9,825 nt of DNA from an uncultured Halomicronema sp. (GCA_937897665.1 CALCPB010000147.1:1-9825); one strand, 5' to 3'. Shown: positions 1-7,570, numbered from the stretch's first letter. The notes: a model not told the origin generated them from the letters alone. A program made the numbers and translations.

Positions 1-2
1 TC

Positions 3-920
3 AACCATGTGTTAGCCGTCAATCCTGAGACGACGGCGGTGCGCCGCATTCCGCTGACCATCGAGTTCTCTTTTTATCTGGGCGCGGCGCTATTTCTCGG
101 CACCATTCTCTGGACCGTGCTGACGACTCCAGAAACTCCCCCCCCAAACCTTGACCGCTTTGAGCAGCTGCAAGAAGAACGGGGCGGCTTTTTGAATAGC
201 CTGCTAGAGACCCGGCAAGCGTTGGGCAAGCTGCCCAAAACCATGCAGCAGTTGGCTTGGGTGCAGGTGTTTACCTGGCTGGGTATTTTCTGCTTCTTTA
301 TTTATTTTCCCCCGGCGGTGGCCCGCAACATTTTTGGGGCAGTGGATTTTAATTCCGCCCTATACGACGAGGGCATTGAGTGGGCGGGCGTTTGCTTTGC
401 GGTTTTCAACGCTGTCTGCATTGGGTTCTCATTCGTGCTCCCCGCGCTGACGCGCCGACTGGGCCGTAAGGCCATCCATAGCCTGTGTCTGGCTTGCGGC
501 GGCATTGGACTGATTTCGCTCCTATTGATTCATCAACCGCTGCTGCTGCTGTTGCCGATGGTGGCGTTTGGCACGGCTTGGGCCAGTGCGCAATCGATTC
601 CCTATGCGATTTTGACCCATGCGATTCCGACCCAGCAGCGCGGGATTTACCAAGGCATTTTCAACTTTTTTGTGGTGTTGCCCGAGATTGGCGTTTCCTT
701 AGCGTTTGGTTGGGTGATGCAGTACGTGCTCCACGACAACCGGTTAGCGGCCGTGGTGGTGGGTGGCGTCTTTTTGCTCATCGCCGCCGCCTTAACGCTA
801 TGGGTGCAGCTGCCCGTGAGCGTTGCCGTCACATCTGGGGATAACTCAGTAACAGCTGGAACTGCTGAAACCGCTCAGCCTGACCCTACGCCAGAGGCGG
901 CTGAGCAATCGCTGCCGTAA
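3..920 (+). CDS. GPH/SLC45-type MFS sugar:cation symporter, 3' part (5' end outside window)
   Basis: C-terminal part of a major facilitator transporter; the frame is open to the window edge, so the true start lies upstream and the GTG at 9 should not be taken as the start. Counting from that GTG, membrane segments lie near residues 15-37, 84-103, 124-145, 158-190, 214-240 and 246-268. This is roughly the last half of a 12-segment carrier. Family marks are the linker after the first segment, followed by AWVQVFTWLGIFCFFIYFPP (83-102), the loop RRLGRKA (149-155) and the stretch GTAWASAQSIPYAIL (188-202). These resemble SLC45-like members of the glycoside-pentoside-hexuronide:cation symporter group, which carry sugars across the plasma membrane. 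The substrate cannot be read from the sequence. The tail after residue 275 is Thr/Pro/Glu-rich and probably disordered. The next gene starts 2 bases after the stop, suggesting one transcript. Confidence 0.85.
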   Translation, partial: NHVLAVNPETTAVRRIPLTIEFSFYLGAALFLGTILWTVLTTPETPPPNLDRFEQLQEERGGFLNSLLETRQALGKLPKTMQQLAWVQVFTWLGIFCFFIYFPPAVARNIFGAVDFNSALYDEGIEWAGVCFAVFNAVCIGFSFVLPALTRRLGRKAIHSLCLACGGIGLISLLLIHQPLLLLLPMVAFGTAWASAQSIPYAILTHAIPTQQRGIYQGIFNFFVVLPEIGVSLAFGWVMQYVLHDNRLAAVVVGGVFLLIAAALTLWVQLPVSVAVTSGDNSVTAGTAETAQPDPTPEAAEQSLP

Positions 921-922
921 TC

Positions 923-3900
923 TTGATACCAGGCTTTGATCACCGACTATCCCCAACATTAGATTGCTCTATTCACCTTACCGACTCGTTATCTGTGCTA
1001 CTTACTCGATCCCAATGGCTGCGAATCTGGCCTAACCGGCTCACCCAATTGTTGTTGTTAGCAGCAACCATCATGGTTTACAGCGTCTTGGGGATGGCGA
1101 TCGGCAACTCGCTCTTTGTCAGCTATGTGGGGGCTAAACATCTGCCCCTGGCGTTCATGCTGATTGGGCTCTGTTCCATGCCGGCCTATGTGCTGTTTTC
1201 TCAGGTGGTAGATCGTTACAGTCGGCCCAAGCTGCTGCGTTCTGTGCTCATGGGGTCTATAGTCATCGCGCTGGGGCTCTGGCTCTGGTTGGCCCAGGCC
1301 TCTGCCGCCCCTTACGGCTACTATGTCCTGCTCATTGCGGTCTTCTTTCAATGGGATTTTCACAACAATGTGTTGTACCCGAGTTTGTTGACCGACTATT
1401 TCACCACGGCTGAATACAAACGGAACGCCCCTTACATTGCGATTTCGCAAGCGGCGGGAACCCTCGTCGGGGGCGGACTGACCATGCTGCTGGCCCAGGT
1501 CTTTAGAACCCGAGATTTGCTGCTGTGCCTACCGGTTGTCTTTGTGCTGGGGATGGTGCAGCTGATTTATCTGGAGAGTTCTCAACGTCAGCAAACGGCG
1601 GCTAAATCAACTGCGGCGGCTGTCGATCTCTTAGACTCGCTCAAAACGTTTCCGGGGCTGGTTAAACGCTATCCGCTCGCGCTGTTTTTGGCGAGCAGTA
1701 GCTTTCTGTTGGTGATTATCTATATCGGTTCTGAGTTTATCTGGTTCAACATTTACAGCGATCGCTTCACCGATCAAGCGCTGACGAGCTTTTTAGGCTT
1801 GATGCGCATCCTCATCAGTATGGTGCAGATGGCGGTGATTTATGGCATTACCCGCCCCCTGCTGAAAACCCTGGGAGTCGCTCGGCTGAATCCGGTCTAT
1901 CCCCTGACCACGCTGATGAGCTTTGCGGGACTGCTCTCCCAGTTTGGGTTGCCCGCCGCGATCGGCCTACACATCAATGGGGATGCGCTCTATAAAGCCA
2001 TCAACCTGCCGGTGCACCAGCTCAATTACAACGCCATTCCGCGCGAGTTTATCGGGCGAATTCGCACGTTGAGTGACGGATTCATTTACGCCTTGGGGTT
2101 GACGCTAGCGGGCGCGCTGCTGTGGGTCGGCGAAACCCATCTGAGCCCGATGCAGATCGCCTGGCTAGTCGCCGGATTAACGGGGCTGCTGTTGCTGCTG
2201 CGATTGCCGATGGGGCGATTCTACGCCAGCGGGTTAGAAGCCATGATTCGCTCTAATAGCATCAACCTGGATGAGTTTGATAGCTATGCGATACCGCTAT
2301 CGCCTCAATCGAGCGATGCCGTTCGCGAACTGCTGACCGATGCCGACCGCTATACCCAACTCAAAGGGGTGGAGCTGGCCGCCAGAATGAATCAGCCAGA
2401 GGACTTTCTGCCTGATGTGGAAGCCTTGATTCCTGAGGCTGATACGCAGCTCTATGGGGCCGCGATCGCCTTGTTTATGGATTGCCCCGCCCTGCTTGAG
2501 CATTTTCAGGAACGCCTCTTGCACCCGCATTTGCAAGCGTTTGCCCTAGAGATTCTGCTGATAAACCAATATCGCCCTAGTCAGGCGCAAATTGACACCT
2601 GGCTGCAGGATTCCCGCCCCAATCACCGCGTCTTGGGAGCGATCGCCCAAACGATTGTCGATCCCACGGCACCCGTGACCTGGGCAGAGCTCGACAACAC
2701 CACAGCGCGTATCGTGCCTCGGGTTGTGGCCTACAGCCATAACCCGACCCTGACTCCCCTGATTCCGCAGGTGGTGCTGACTCAAGCAAATGCAGATGTC
2801 GTGCGGGCCGGTTTAGAGGCGCTGTTACCTCTAACCCAGCGGGATGACGAGGCTGTTGCCGCCATTGCCCAGACCAAGGTCGATCACCCAGCTCCCTGGG
2901 TGCGGATGGCGGCCTTTGATTTGCTCAAGGTTACGGTCTGTGCGGAACACTTGACCATTGTCGGCGCGAGTCTGGGTGACCCCGATCCGCGCGTGCGTCA
3001 GCGAGTCGCCAGCACCCTAGCCGCTTACGGTCGGCCCGGGTTAGCGATCGCGCAGGCCAAGCTGCAGGATACTCAACCAGACGTGGTCAACACGGTCATC
3101 ACCGCCATTGGCCTGGTGCGCACCAAGTATGCCAGCAACCTGCTGTTTGAGTACCTGACGCCGAGCTATAAGCAGCTGACGCGCACCCGTCAATGGCAGC
3201 AGCAAATCCCCATCGAAGCTCCACGATGGCAGCCGTTGCGGGTAGCGATCGCCGATTATCATCACCGCCTGATTCAGAAAGTTTTGTATGTGCTCTCCGC
3301 ATTGGGGCACGCTCAAACGGTGAACACCGTCAATCGCCTACTGACGATTCAAGATCAAAGCGAGCTGGAAAATGCCCTGGAAGTTCTGGCTTCGCTTAAT
3401 CACCGTCGATTTGTGATGCCTCTGATGCCTTTGCTAGAGGCCCAGCACAGCTCTGAGTTACCGGCGAGCCGCCTTCAAGCCACCCCGCAGTGGCTGCGAA
3501 CCAAGGGGTATCATATGTTGTTGGAAGCCCTAGAAGCCAACGACCGCTGGCTCAAAACTGGAGCCTTGATTGCCCTGGCGACGATTCCATCCGCGCTCGC
3601 CAATGACCCTGATCCTTTTGTTAAGCAAATCGCCAGCCAAATTTTTGGCGTGATTGATCCGTCAACGTTACTGACCAATACCGCCATGAACCGACTGCTA
3701 CTGCTCAAAAAGGTGGCCCTTTTCAAGAATCTGTCATTGGACGAGCTGCTGCTGATTGACCAAAGCCTGGAGCAAACTCAAGCCCTGGCCGATGAAACCA
3801 TTTTTGCTGAGGGCGACTGGGGTACTCACCTTTTCATCATTGCTGATGGTACCGTGCAGCTGCTTAAGGATACCGACAGTGCGCCGCGCGAGCTGAAACA

Positions 3901-4177
3901 GCTGCAGCCGGGGCAATACTTTGGTGAGGTGGCGCTGTTTGATGATGCGCCGCGCTGGGATGGGGCGATCGCGGTGACCGATTGCACGCTACTCAAACTC
4001 AGTAAGAATCGTTTCCTCAGCCTCGTGACTCAGCGGCCTCACATCATTTTGGAAATGTGCCGCTTCCTCAGTCAACGGCTGCGCGAAACGGATAACCGTG
4101 GGTATGATCAGGCGCTCACTGCGGCGGTCGAATCGGCGGATCAAGAACGAACGAGTTTTGTGGAATCGTCCTCTTGA
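923..4177 (+). CDS. NTT-like MFS carrier fused to HEAT repeats and a C-terminal cNMP-binding-like domain
   Basis: Three-part membrane protein of 1084 residues. Residues about 41-430 form some 12 hydrophobic segments resembling the ADP/ATP translocase (NTT) branch of the MFS; the family resemblance includes REFIGRIRTLSDGFIYALG (374-392). Residues about 465-910 are a helical solenoid with HEAT-type units such as DPDPRVRQRVASTLAAYG (686-703), DHPAPWVRMAAFDLLKV (654-670) and NDPDPFVKQIASQIFGV (894-910). Residues about 925-1050 form a cyclic-nucleotide-binding fold: FAEGD (961-965), GTHLFIIADGTVQLL (967-981) and a phosphate-cassette-like GEVALFDDAPRWDGAIAV (1001-1018). Gly1001, Glu1002 and Arg1011 are in place, but the usual Ala-Ala/Ser-Thr after the Arg is replaced by Trp-Asp-Gly, so ligand binding is uncertain. 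The start is unsure: TTG 923 opens the frame without a Shine-Dalgarno, and GTG 995 would still precede the first membrane segment. Substrate unknown; nucleotide exchange is not implied, because NTT-like fusions need not be ATP/ADP exchangers. Confidence 0.85.
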   Translation: MIPGFDHRLSPTLDCSIHLTDSLSVLLTRSQWLRIWPNRLTQLLLLAATIMVYSVLGMAIGNSLFVSYVGAKHLPLAFMLIGLCSMPAYVLFSQVVDRYSRPKLLRSVLMGSIVIALGLWLWLAQASAAPYGYYVLLIAVFFQWDFHNNVLYPSLLTDYFTTAEYKRNAPYIAISQAAGTLVGGGLTMLLAQVFRTRDLLLCLPVVFVLGMVQLIYLESSQRQQTAAKSTAAAVDLLDSLKTFPGLVKRYPLALFLASSSFLLVIIYIGSEFIWFNIYSDRFTDQALTSFLGLMRILISMVQMAVIYGITRPLLKTLGVARLNPVYPLTTLMSFAGLLSQFGLPAAIGLHINGDALYKAINLPVHQLNYNAIPREFIGRIRTLSDGFIYALGLTLAGALLWVGETHLSPMQIAWLVAGLTGLLLLLRLPMGRFYASGLEAMIRSNSINLDEFDSYAIPLSPQSSDAVRELLTDADRYTQLKGVELAARMNQPEDFLPDVEALIPEADTQLYGAAIALFMDCPALLEHFQERLLHPHLQAFALEILLINQYRPSQAQIDTWLQDSRPNHRVLGAIAQTIVDPTAPVTWAELDNTTARIVPRVVAYSHNPTLTPLIPQVVLTQANADVVRAGLEALLPLTQRDDEAVAAIAQTKVDHPAPWVRMAAFDLLKVTVCAEHLTIVGASLGDPDPRVRQRVASTLAAYGRPGLAIAQAKLQDTQPDVVNTVITAIGLVRTKYASNLLFEYLTPSYKQLTRTRQWQQQIPIEAPRWQPLRVAIADYHHRLIQKVLYVLSALGHAQTVNTVNRLLTIQDQSELENALEVLASLNHRRFVMPLMPLLEAQHSSELPASRLQATPQWLRTKGYHMLLEALEANDRWLKTGALIALATIPSALANDPDPFVKQIASQIFGVIDPSTLLTNTAMNRLLLLKKVALFKNLSLDELLLIDQSLEQTQALADETIFAEGDWGTHLFIIADGTVQLLKDTDSAPRELKQLQPGQYFGEVALFDDAPRWDGAIAVTDCTLLKLSKNRFLSLVTQRPHIILEMCRFLSQRLRETDNRGYDQALTAAVESADQERTSFVESSS

Positions 4178-4369
4178 TTAGGTTGAGCATTTGTTCGCCC
4201 CTAGCCAGGATTGGCCTGCTCCTTATCCCTTCTGGATGGGGCGATCTTGATTTGGATAGTTTGCCAAGAATGACGCCTGTATAAGTCGTCGCTTGCAAAG
4301 AGAGAGGCACTGGAGTTTTTTCTTGTGTCTGGCGAAGCCTGTCCAGAGGGATTAGGAAAGGTGTCACAA

Positions 4370-4388
4370 GCGGTCAGTTTTTGGCCGC
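4370..4388 (+). other. 7-bp RNA hairpin in the spacer
   Basis: GCGGTCA pairs with TGGCCGC around the loop GTTTT; one of the seven pairs would be G-U in RNA. There is no U-run after the stem, so it is not a standard intrinsic terminator. It lies about 190 bases past the upstream stop and 264 bases before the next start. It could be a processing or attenuation element, or chance. Confidence 0.3.
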
Positions 4389-4424
4389 ATAACCACACTC
4401 CAGGTCTACATGCAGAGGAGGTTT

Positions 4425-4487
4425 ATGGGTCGTTGGTTATCCCAGTACGGAAATCCGCTCAAGTTAAAGAACCTTTGGGGCCGTTGA
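4425..4487 (+). CDS. Possible 20-residue basic mini-protein (doubtful)
   Basis: A very strong Shine-Dalgarno-like run, AGAGGAGG (4414-4421), stands 3 bases before ATG, opening a 20-codon frame that reads MGRWLSQYGNPLKLKNLWGR. The peptide is basic (two Lys, three Arg and no acidic residue) with two Trp. Against it, the spacing is shorter than the usual 5-9 bases, and the length is too small to judge coding character. It could be a leader peptide for the gene at 4653, but its stop codon overlaps the -35 of a candidate promoter for that gene, which would make it independent. No family recognised. Confidence 0.2.
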   Translation: MGRWLSQYGNPLKLKNLWGR

Positions 4488-4510
4488 CGGCTAAACCGAA
4501 TTTCTATACT
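4484..4510 (+). promoter_or_regulatory. Candidate sigma-70-type promoter for the membrane-protein gene
   Basis: TTGACG (4484-4489) and TATACT (4505-4510) each match the -35 and -10 consensus at 5 of 6 bases. The spacer is 15 bases, shorter than the ideal 17. The start codon would be about 140 bases downstream, giving a long leader. The -35 sits inside a small perfect palindrome, CCGTTGACGG (4481-4490). Confidence 0.35.
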
Positions 4511-4652
4511 AAAGGGGTTGGCAAGGTAACTCGCGTTGTCTCTCGCTGCTGGCATTGCCGCCTGATGGCCTCGGCTATCGAGTAGGGTGAGATGAGACAC
4601 GAGCAAGCTACAGGCCTTGCCGGCTGTATTAGCACCGATTAAAGGAGCGCTC

Positions 4653-6002
4653 ATGAGCCAAAACACCGCCGTAATGGAAGCCGTCGAGTCGCTAGACTAT
4701 CGCGTCACAGTGGGCGATGTGGCGGCTAAGTCAGGCTTAGAGTTGGCAGTGGCTCAACAGGAACTCAATGCTCTAGCTGCCGACACTCTGGCACATCTAC
4801 AAGTTTCGGAGGCGGGGGAAATTGCCTACGAGTTTCCCAAAGGCTTTCGGGCGATTTTGCGCAATAAATACTGGCAACTACGCTGGCAGCAAACCTGGGA
4901 AAAGATTTGGGGGGTGCTGTTCTACCTGATTCGCATTTCCTTTGGGGTGTTGTTGCTGCTGTCAATTTTGCTGATCATGGTGGCGATCGCCATTATCCTG
5001 ATTGCTCTGTCCGCGTCTCAACGCGACGATGATCGCGGAGGCGGCGGTGGGTTTGGCGGCGGCGGCATGATATTCGTGCCGCGCTTTTGGATTGGTGACT
5101 TGTACTGGCTGTTTAATTACGACCGCTATGGTCGGCGCGCGCCCCGGCGCGTGAATCAGCGCCCCAACCAGCGATCCAATCGTCGCGGTCAACGCAATGA
5201 CGACGACATGAACTTTTTAGAGGCGATTTTCTCCTTTCTCTTTGGCGATGGTGACCCCAATGCCGAGCTGGAGGAACGCCGCTGGCGCGAAGTCGGAGCC
5301 GTGATTCAAAACAATGGGGGAGCGATCGCAGCTGAGCAGGTCGTCCCGTATCTGGATAACGTCGGTAAGGACTGGACCACCGCCGACGAAGACTACATTT
5401 TGCCCGTGCTGACCCGCTTCAACGGCGTTCCCGAAGTCAGCCCCAAAGGCGAGATTATCTATCACTTCCCGGAGCTGCAGGTCACGGCCCAAGACCGAAA
5501 GCGCAGTGCCGTCGCCGCCTATCTCAAAGAGACGCCGCAAAAGTTTAGTGAGGCCAGTAGTGGCCAAATCTCCGGAGCGATCGCCCTGGGGGTTGTCAAC
5601 TTTGTCGGTGCGATCGTCTTGGGGGCGTTGCTGCAAGACCAGGCCATGGTGGCTGAACTGGGCGGGCTGGTCGCTTTTGTGAGTGCCATCTACTGGCTGT
5701 TGCTGGGCTATGGTACGGCTTTTCTGGGTATTCCGGCCGTCCGCTATTTTTGGACGCAGCGTAAGAACAAACAGATCGCCCAACGGAATGAAAGTCGTCA
5801 AGACCGGGCGATCGCCCTCAATTCAGTCACGCCAGAACTCGATGAAAAAATCGACTTTGCTCGCCAATTTGCCGCTCAGACGGTGGTCGATAAAGCCGAT
5901 TTGGCCTACACCAGTGCAAAGGATCTCACCGAACAGGAATATGAACAGCGCGACAAACTCGATGCCGAGTGGCAAAAGCGCTTAGAGAATGGCACGGATT
6001 AG
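4653..6002 (+). CDS. Membrane protein of unknown function with a duplicated N-terminal-type module and Gly-rich linker
   Basis: Encodes 449 residues. The start is set by ATG 4653 with AAAGGAG five bases upstream; an in-frame upstream start at 4617 has no such site. Order of parts: a small helical module (1-66) ending GEIAYEFP (55-62); one or two membrane segments (about 86-120); an acidic patch and Gly-rich stretch (124-138); a hydrophobic/aromatic piece (139-156); an Arg/Asn-rich linker (160-182); a second helical module (about 205-276) ending GEIIYHFP (266-273); two to three membrane segments (about 306-365); and a charged, probably coiled C-terminus (367-449). The two modules share the same ending and similar helix pattern and look like an internal duplication, perhaps winged-helix-like. 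I do not recognise a named family. Its neighbours give no functional hint, and it appears to be a single-gene unit. Confidence 0.85.
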   Translation: MSQNTAVMEAVESLDYRVTVGDVAAKSGLELAVAQQELNALAADTLAHLQVSEAGEIAYEFPKGFRAILRNKYWQLRWQQTWEKIWGVLFYLIRISFGVLLLLSILLIMVAIAIILIALSASQRDDDRGGGGGFGGGGMIFVPRFWIGDLYWLFNYDRYGRRAPRRVNQRPNQRSNRRGQRNDDDMNFLEAIFSFLFGDGDPNAELEERRWREVGAVIQNNGGAIAAEQVVPYLDNVGKDWTTADEDYILPVLTRFNGVPEVSPKGEIIYHFPELQVTAQDRKRSAVAAYLKETPQKFSEASSGQISGAIALGVVNFVGAIVLGALLQDQAMVAELGGLVAFVSAIYWLLLGYGTAFLGIPAVRYFWTQRKNKQIAQRNESRQDRAIALNSVTPELDEKIDFARQFAAQTVVDKADLAYTSAKDLTEQEYEQRDKLDAEWQKRLENGTD

Positions 6003-6086
6003 TGGCGGTTGCTCTCAACGGTCATCATCCGATTGCTGCTCCCTGACCTGACCGGTTTCCCCTGTTCCCTGACGCTGCCTGCGGGC

Positions 6087-6353
6087 TTATTCATCTTCGT
6101 CCGCTGCCGCTTCATCGGCTGCTCGCTGATCCTGCAGCGCCTGAATTTGCAACAGCAGGACTTCTTCCTGATCTTCAAATTCTTCTTCAGGAACGTCGCC
6201 CATATCGAAGGCCAACTGCAGCGTCAGCAATTGCTTTTGCAGCGCTTCTAGCTCATCAGTCGGGTCTTCTACCTGATCTAAAATCTTTTCGGCGATCCAG
6301 GTGACGCCGCCGAGGGGAGCGGTCACTGGAGCCATGAGCAATCGTAAAAGCAT
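6087..6353 (-). CDS. gvpG: GvpG-like gas vesicle accessory protein, stand-alone
   Basis: Encodes 88 residues, a normal length for GvpG. The family pattern is clear: an N-terminal MLLRLLMAPVTAPLGGVTWI (1-20), then AEKILDQVE (21-29), a long amphipathic helix over LEALQKQLLTLQLAFDMGD (35-53) and EEEFEDQEEVLLLQIQAL (56-73). The tail (74-88) is very acidic. GvpG is an accessory protein of gas-vesicle assembly, acting with GvpF/L-type proteins. The frame can be extended 18 codons upstream to a GTG at 6407, but those residues do not fit the family, so ATG 6353 is preferred although its Shine-Dalgarno is weak. No gvpA, C, N, J, K or F/L lies in this window; the gene is alone between unrelated plus-strand genes and divergent from glk. 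Its role outside a gas-vesicle cluster is unknown. Confidence 0.85.
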   Translation of the reverse strand: MLLRLLMAPVTAPLGGVTWIAEKILDQVEDPTDELEALQKQLLTLQLAFDMGDVPEEEFEDQEEVLLLQIQALQDQRAADEAAADEDE

Positions 6354-6479
6354 GCAAGTGAGGTTCTCTTGGTGACGAACGACGGGCCATAGTCTTAACA
6401 TGACCACTGACAGAGTGAATGGGGCGATCGCTTCATGAAGCTTTGCCCAGCGACACTCATTCCTCGTTCATTGATCCTT

Positions 6480-6497
6480 CAGTAAGATACATTACTG
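6480..6497. promoter_or_regulatory. Inverted repeat with a perfect NtcA-type site (GTA-N8-TAC)
   Basis: CAGTAA and TTACTG form perfect 6-bp arms around GATACA. Within them, GTA (6482-6484), eight bases, and TAC (6493-6495) match the binding consensus of NtcA, the CRP-family nitrogen regulator of cyanobacteria that senses 2-oxoglutarate. The site lies 38 bases before the glk start codon and about 126 bases before the gvpG start on the other strand. I do not see a good TAN3T -10 box at the spacing typical of NtcA-activated promoters in either direction, so the site could repress glk, act in another way, or be chance. A six-base match is expected a few times in a 10-kb window. Confidence 0.4.
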
Positions 6498-6535
6498 TCA
6501 CGAATAACCGTTGTGCTGGACTTGAGGTGGGGGCC

Positions 6536-7570
6536 ATGGGGTACTTCCTAGCGGGTGATATTGGCGGAACTAAGACCATTTTGCGGCTGGTGGCCGCTGA
6601 ATCAGAGACGTTAGTCACCTGCTACGAACAGGAATATGTCTCCAACCAGTTTCCTGATCTCGTGCCGATGGTGCAGACCTTTTTGCAGGCTGCTCAAGAC
6701 GAGAACAGCCTACCGGGGGTGCCGACCCAAGCCTGCTTTGCGATCGCCGGGCCAGTGGTGGACAATACGTCTCACCTAACTAACCTGACGTGGAATCTGG
6801 ACGGCGATCGCCTAGCCCAGGCCCTCGATCTGCAAGCCGTGGAGCTGATCAACGACTTTGAAGCGATCGGTTATGGCGTTTTGGGGTTAGAAAGTGACGA
6901 TATTCATGTTTTGCAGGCCGGTATCACTGATGCCACGGCACCCGTGGCGATTATCGGCGCGGGAACGGGGCTGGGCCAGGGATTTGCGATCCCAGCGGGC
7001 AACCGCTTCCAGGTGTTTCCCTCCGAGGGCGGGCATGCCGACTTTGCGCCGCGCTCGGAGCTTGACTTTCAACTGCTAAGATATCTGCTCGACAAACATC
7101 AAATCACGCGGGTGTCGGTGGAGCGAGTGGTTTCAGGGCAAGGCATCATCGCGATTTATCAGTTTCTGCGCGATCGCGGCATGGCGGCAGAGTCTCCCGA
7201 ACTGTCTGAGCTTGTCACCACGTGGGAACGCGAAGCCGGACTCGCCAAATCGGTCGATCCGGCAGCGGCCATTTCCCAAGCGGCCCTCAAAGGAGAAGAC
7301 AGCCTCGCGGTACAAACCATGAATCTGTTTGTGGGTGCCTATGGGGCAGAGGCGGGGAATCTTGCGCTCAAGCTTTTGCCCTATGGGGGCCTCTACGTGG
7401 CCGGCGGGATTGCCGCCAAAAATTTACCGCTCTTGACCCAAGACACCTTTTTAGATGCTTTTAGCCACAAAGGTCGCCTTAGTAAACTGCTCGAAGATAT
7501 TCCCGTGCGGATTGTGTTGAATCCCCGAGTGGGGCTGATTGGCGCAGCTCGCCGGGCCGCTGAACTCTAG
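6536..7570 (+). CDS. glk: Glucokinase (group A bacterial hexokinase family)
   Basis: Phosphorylates glucose to glucose 6-phosphate with ATP in the cytosol (EC 2.7.1.2), feeding glycolysis, the oxidative pentose phosphate route or glycogen turnover. The 344-residue length fits the family. Visible motifs: phosphate-binding GDIGGTKT (7-14); LTNLTWNLDG (81-90); LINDFEAIGYG (104-114) with Asp107 as the expected catalytic base; the nucleotide-binding turn GAGTGLGQG (141-149); glucose-binding SEGGHADFAP (163-172); a second nucleotide-binding piece GGLYVAGGIAAKN (284-296); and LNPRVGLIGAA (328-338) at the end. It is not a ROK-type kinase, which carries a Cys-rich zinc motif absent here. ATG 6536 is chosen because GAGGTG stands six bases upstream and the motif-bearing N-terminus begins right after; the frame's longer start at 6419 adds an unrelated extension. 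A candidate NtcA site lies just upstream. Confidence 0.95.
   Translation: MGYFLAGDIGGTKTILRLVAAESETLVTCYEQEYVSNQFPDLVPMVQTFLQAAQDENSLPGVPTQACFAIAGPVVDNTSHLTNLTWNLDGDRLAQALDLQAVELINDFEAIGYGVLGLESDDIHVLQAGITDATAPVAIIGAGTGLGQGFAIPAGNRFQVFPSEGGHADFAPRSELDFQLLRYLLDKHQITRVSVERVVSGQGIIAIYQFLRDRGMAAESPELSELVTTWEREAGLAKSVDPAAAISQAALKGEDSLAVQTMNLFVGAYGAEAGNLALKLLPYGGLYVAGGIAAKNLPLLTQDTFLDAFSHKGRLSKLLEDIPVRIVLNPRVGLIGAARRAAEL

Larger units (their letters stand above)
4178..4652. other. 475-bp spacer without a convincing gene
   Basis: Spacer between the HEAT/cNMP transporter and the next membrane-protein gene. It holds a possible promoter (4484-4510), a 7-bp hairpin at 4370-4388 and a doubtful 20-codon reading frame at 4425-4487. 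One frame is open from about 4262 to 4585 on the plus strand but has no Shine-Dalgarno, no recognisable domain and only a GTG start at 4325, so I do not call it. No clear rho-independent terminator follows the stop at 4177. Confidence 0.6.

Noticed and set aside
4325..4585. 86-codon plus-strand frame in the spacer, GTG start
   Set aside because: No Shine-Dalgarno, no recognised domain, and it overlaps the candidate promoter. The frame stays open about 20 codons further upstream without a start codon.
5217..5801. 194-codon open frame on the minus strand
   Set aside because: It lies wholly antisense to the 449-residue membrane protein, whose start, ribosome-binding site and membrane segments are convincing. 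Its own translation shows no domain.
6003..6086. Bidirectional terminator between the membrane-protein gene and gvpG
   Set aside because: The two genes converge here, but I find no stem followed by a T-run.
6009..6251. 80-codon plus-strand frame after the membrane-protein gene
   Set aside because: Antisense to gvpG, whose family match is clear; no start signals.
6419..6535. Longer N-terminus for glucokinase
   Set aside because: The 39 extra residues have no family match and would run through the NtcA-type repeat; ATG 6536 has a well-placed ribosome-binding site.
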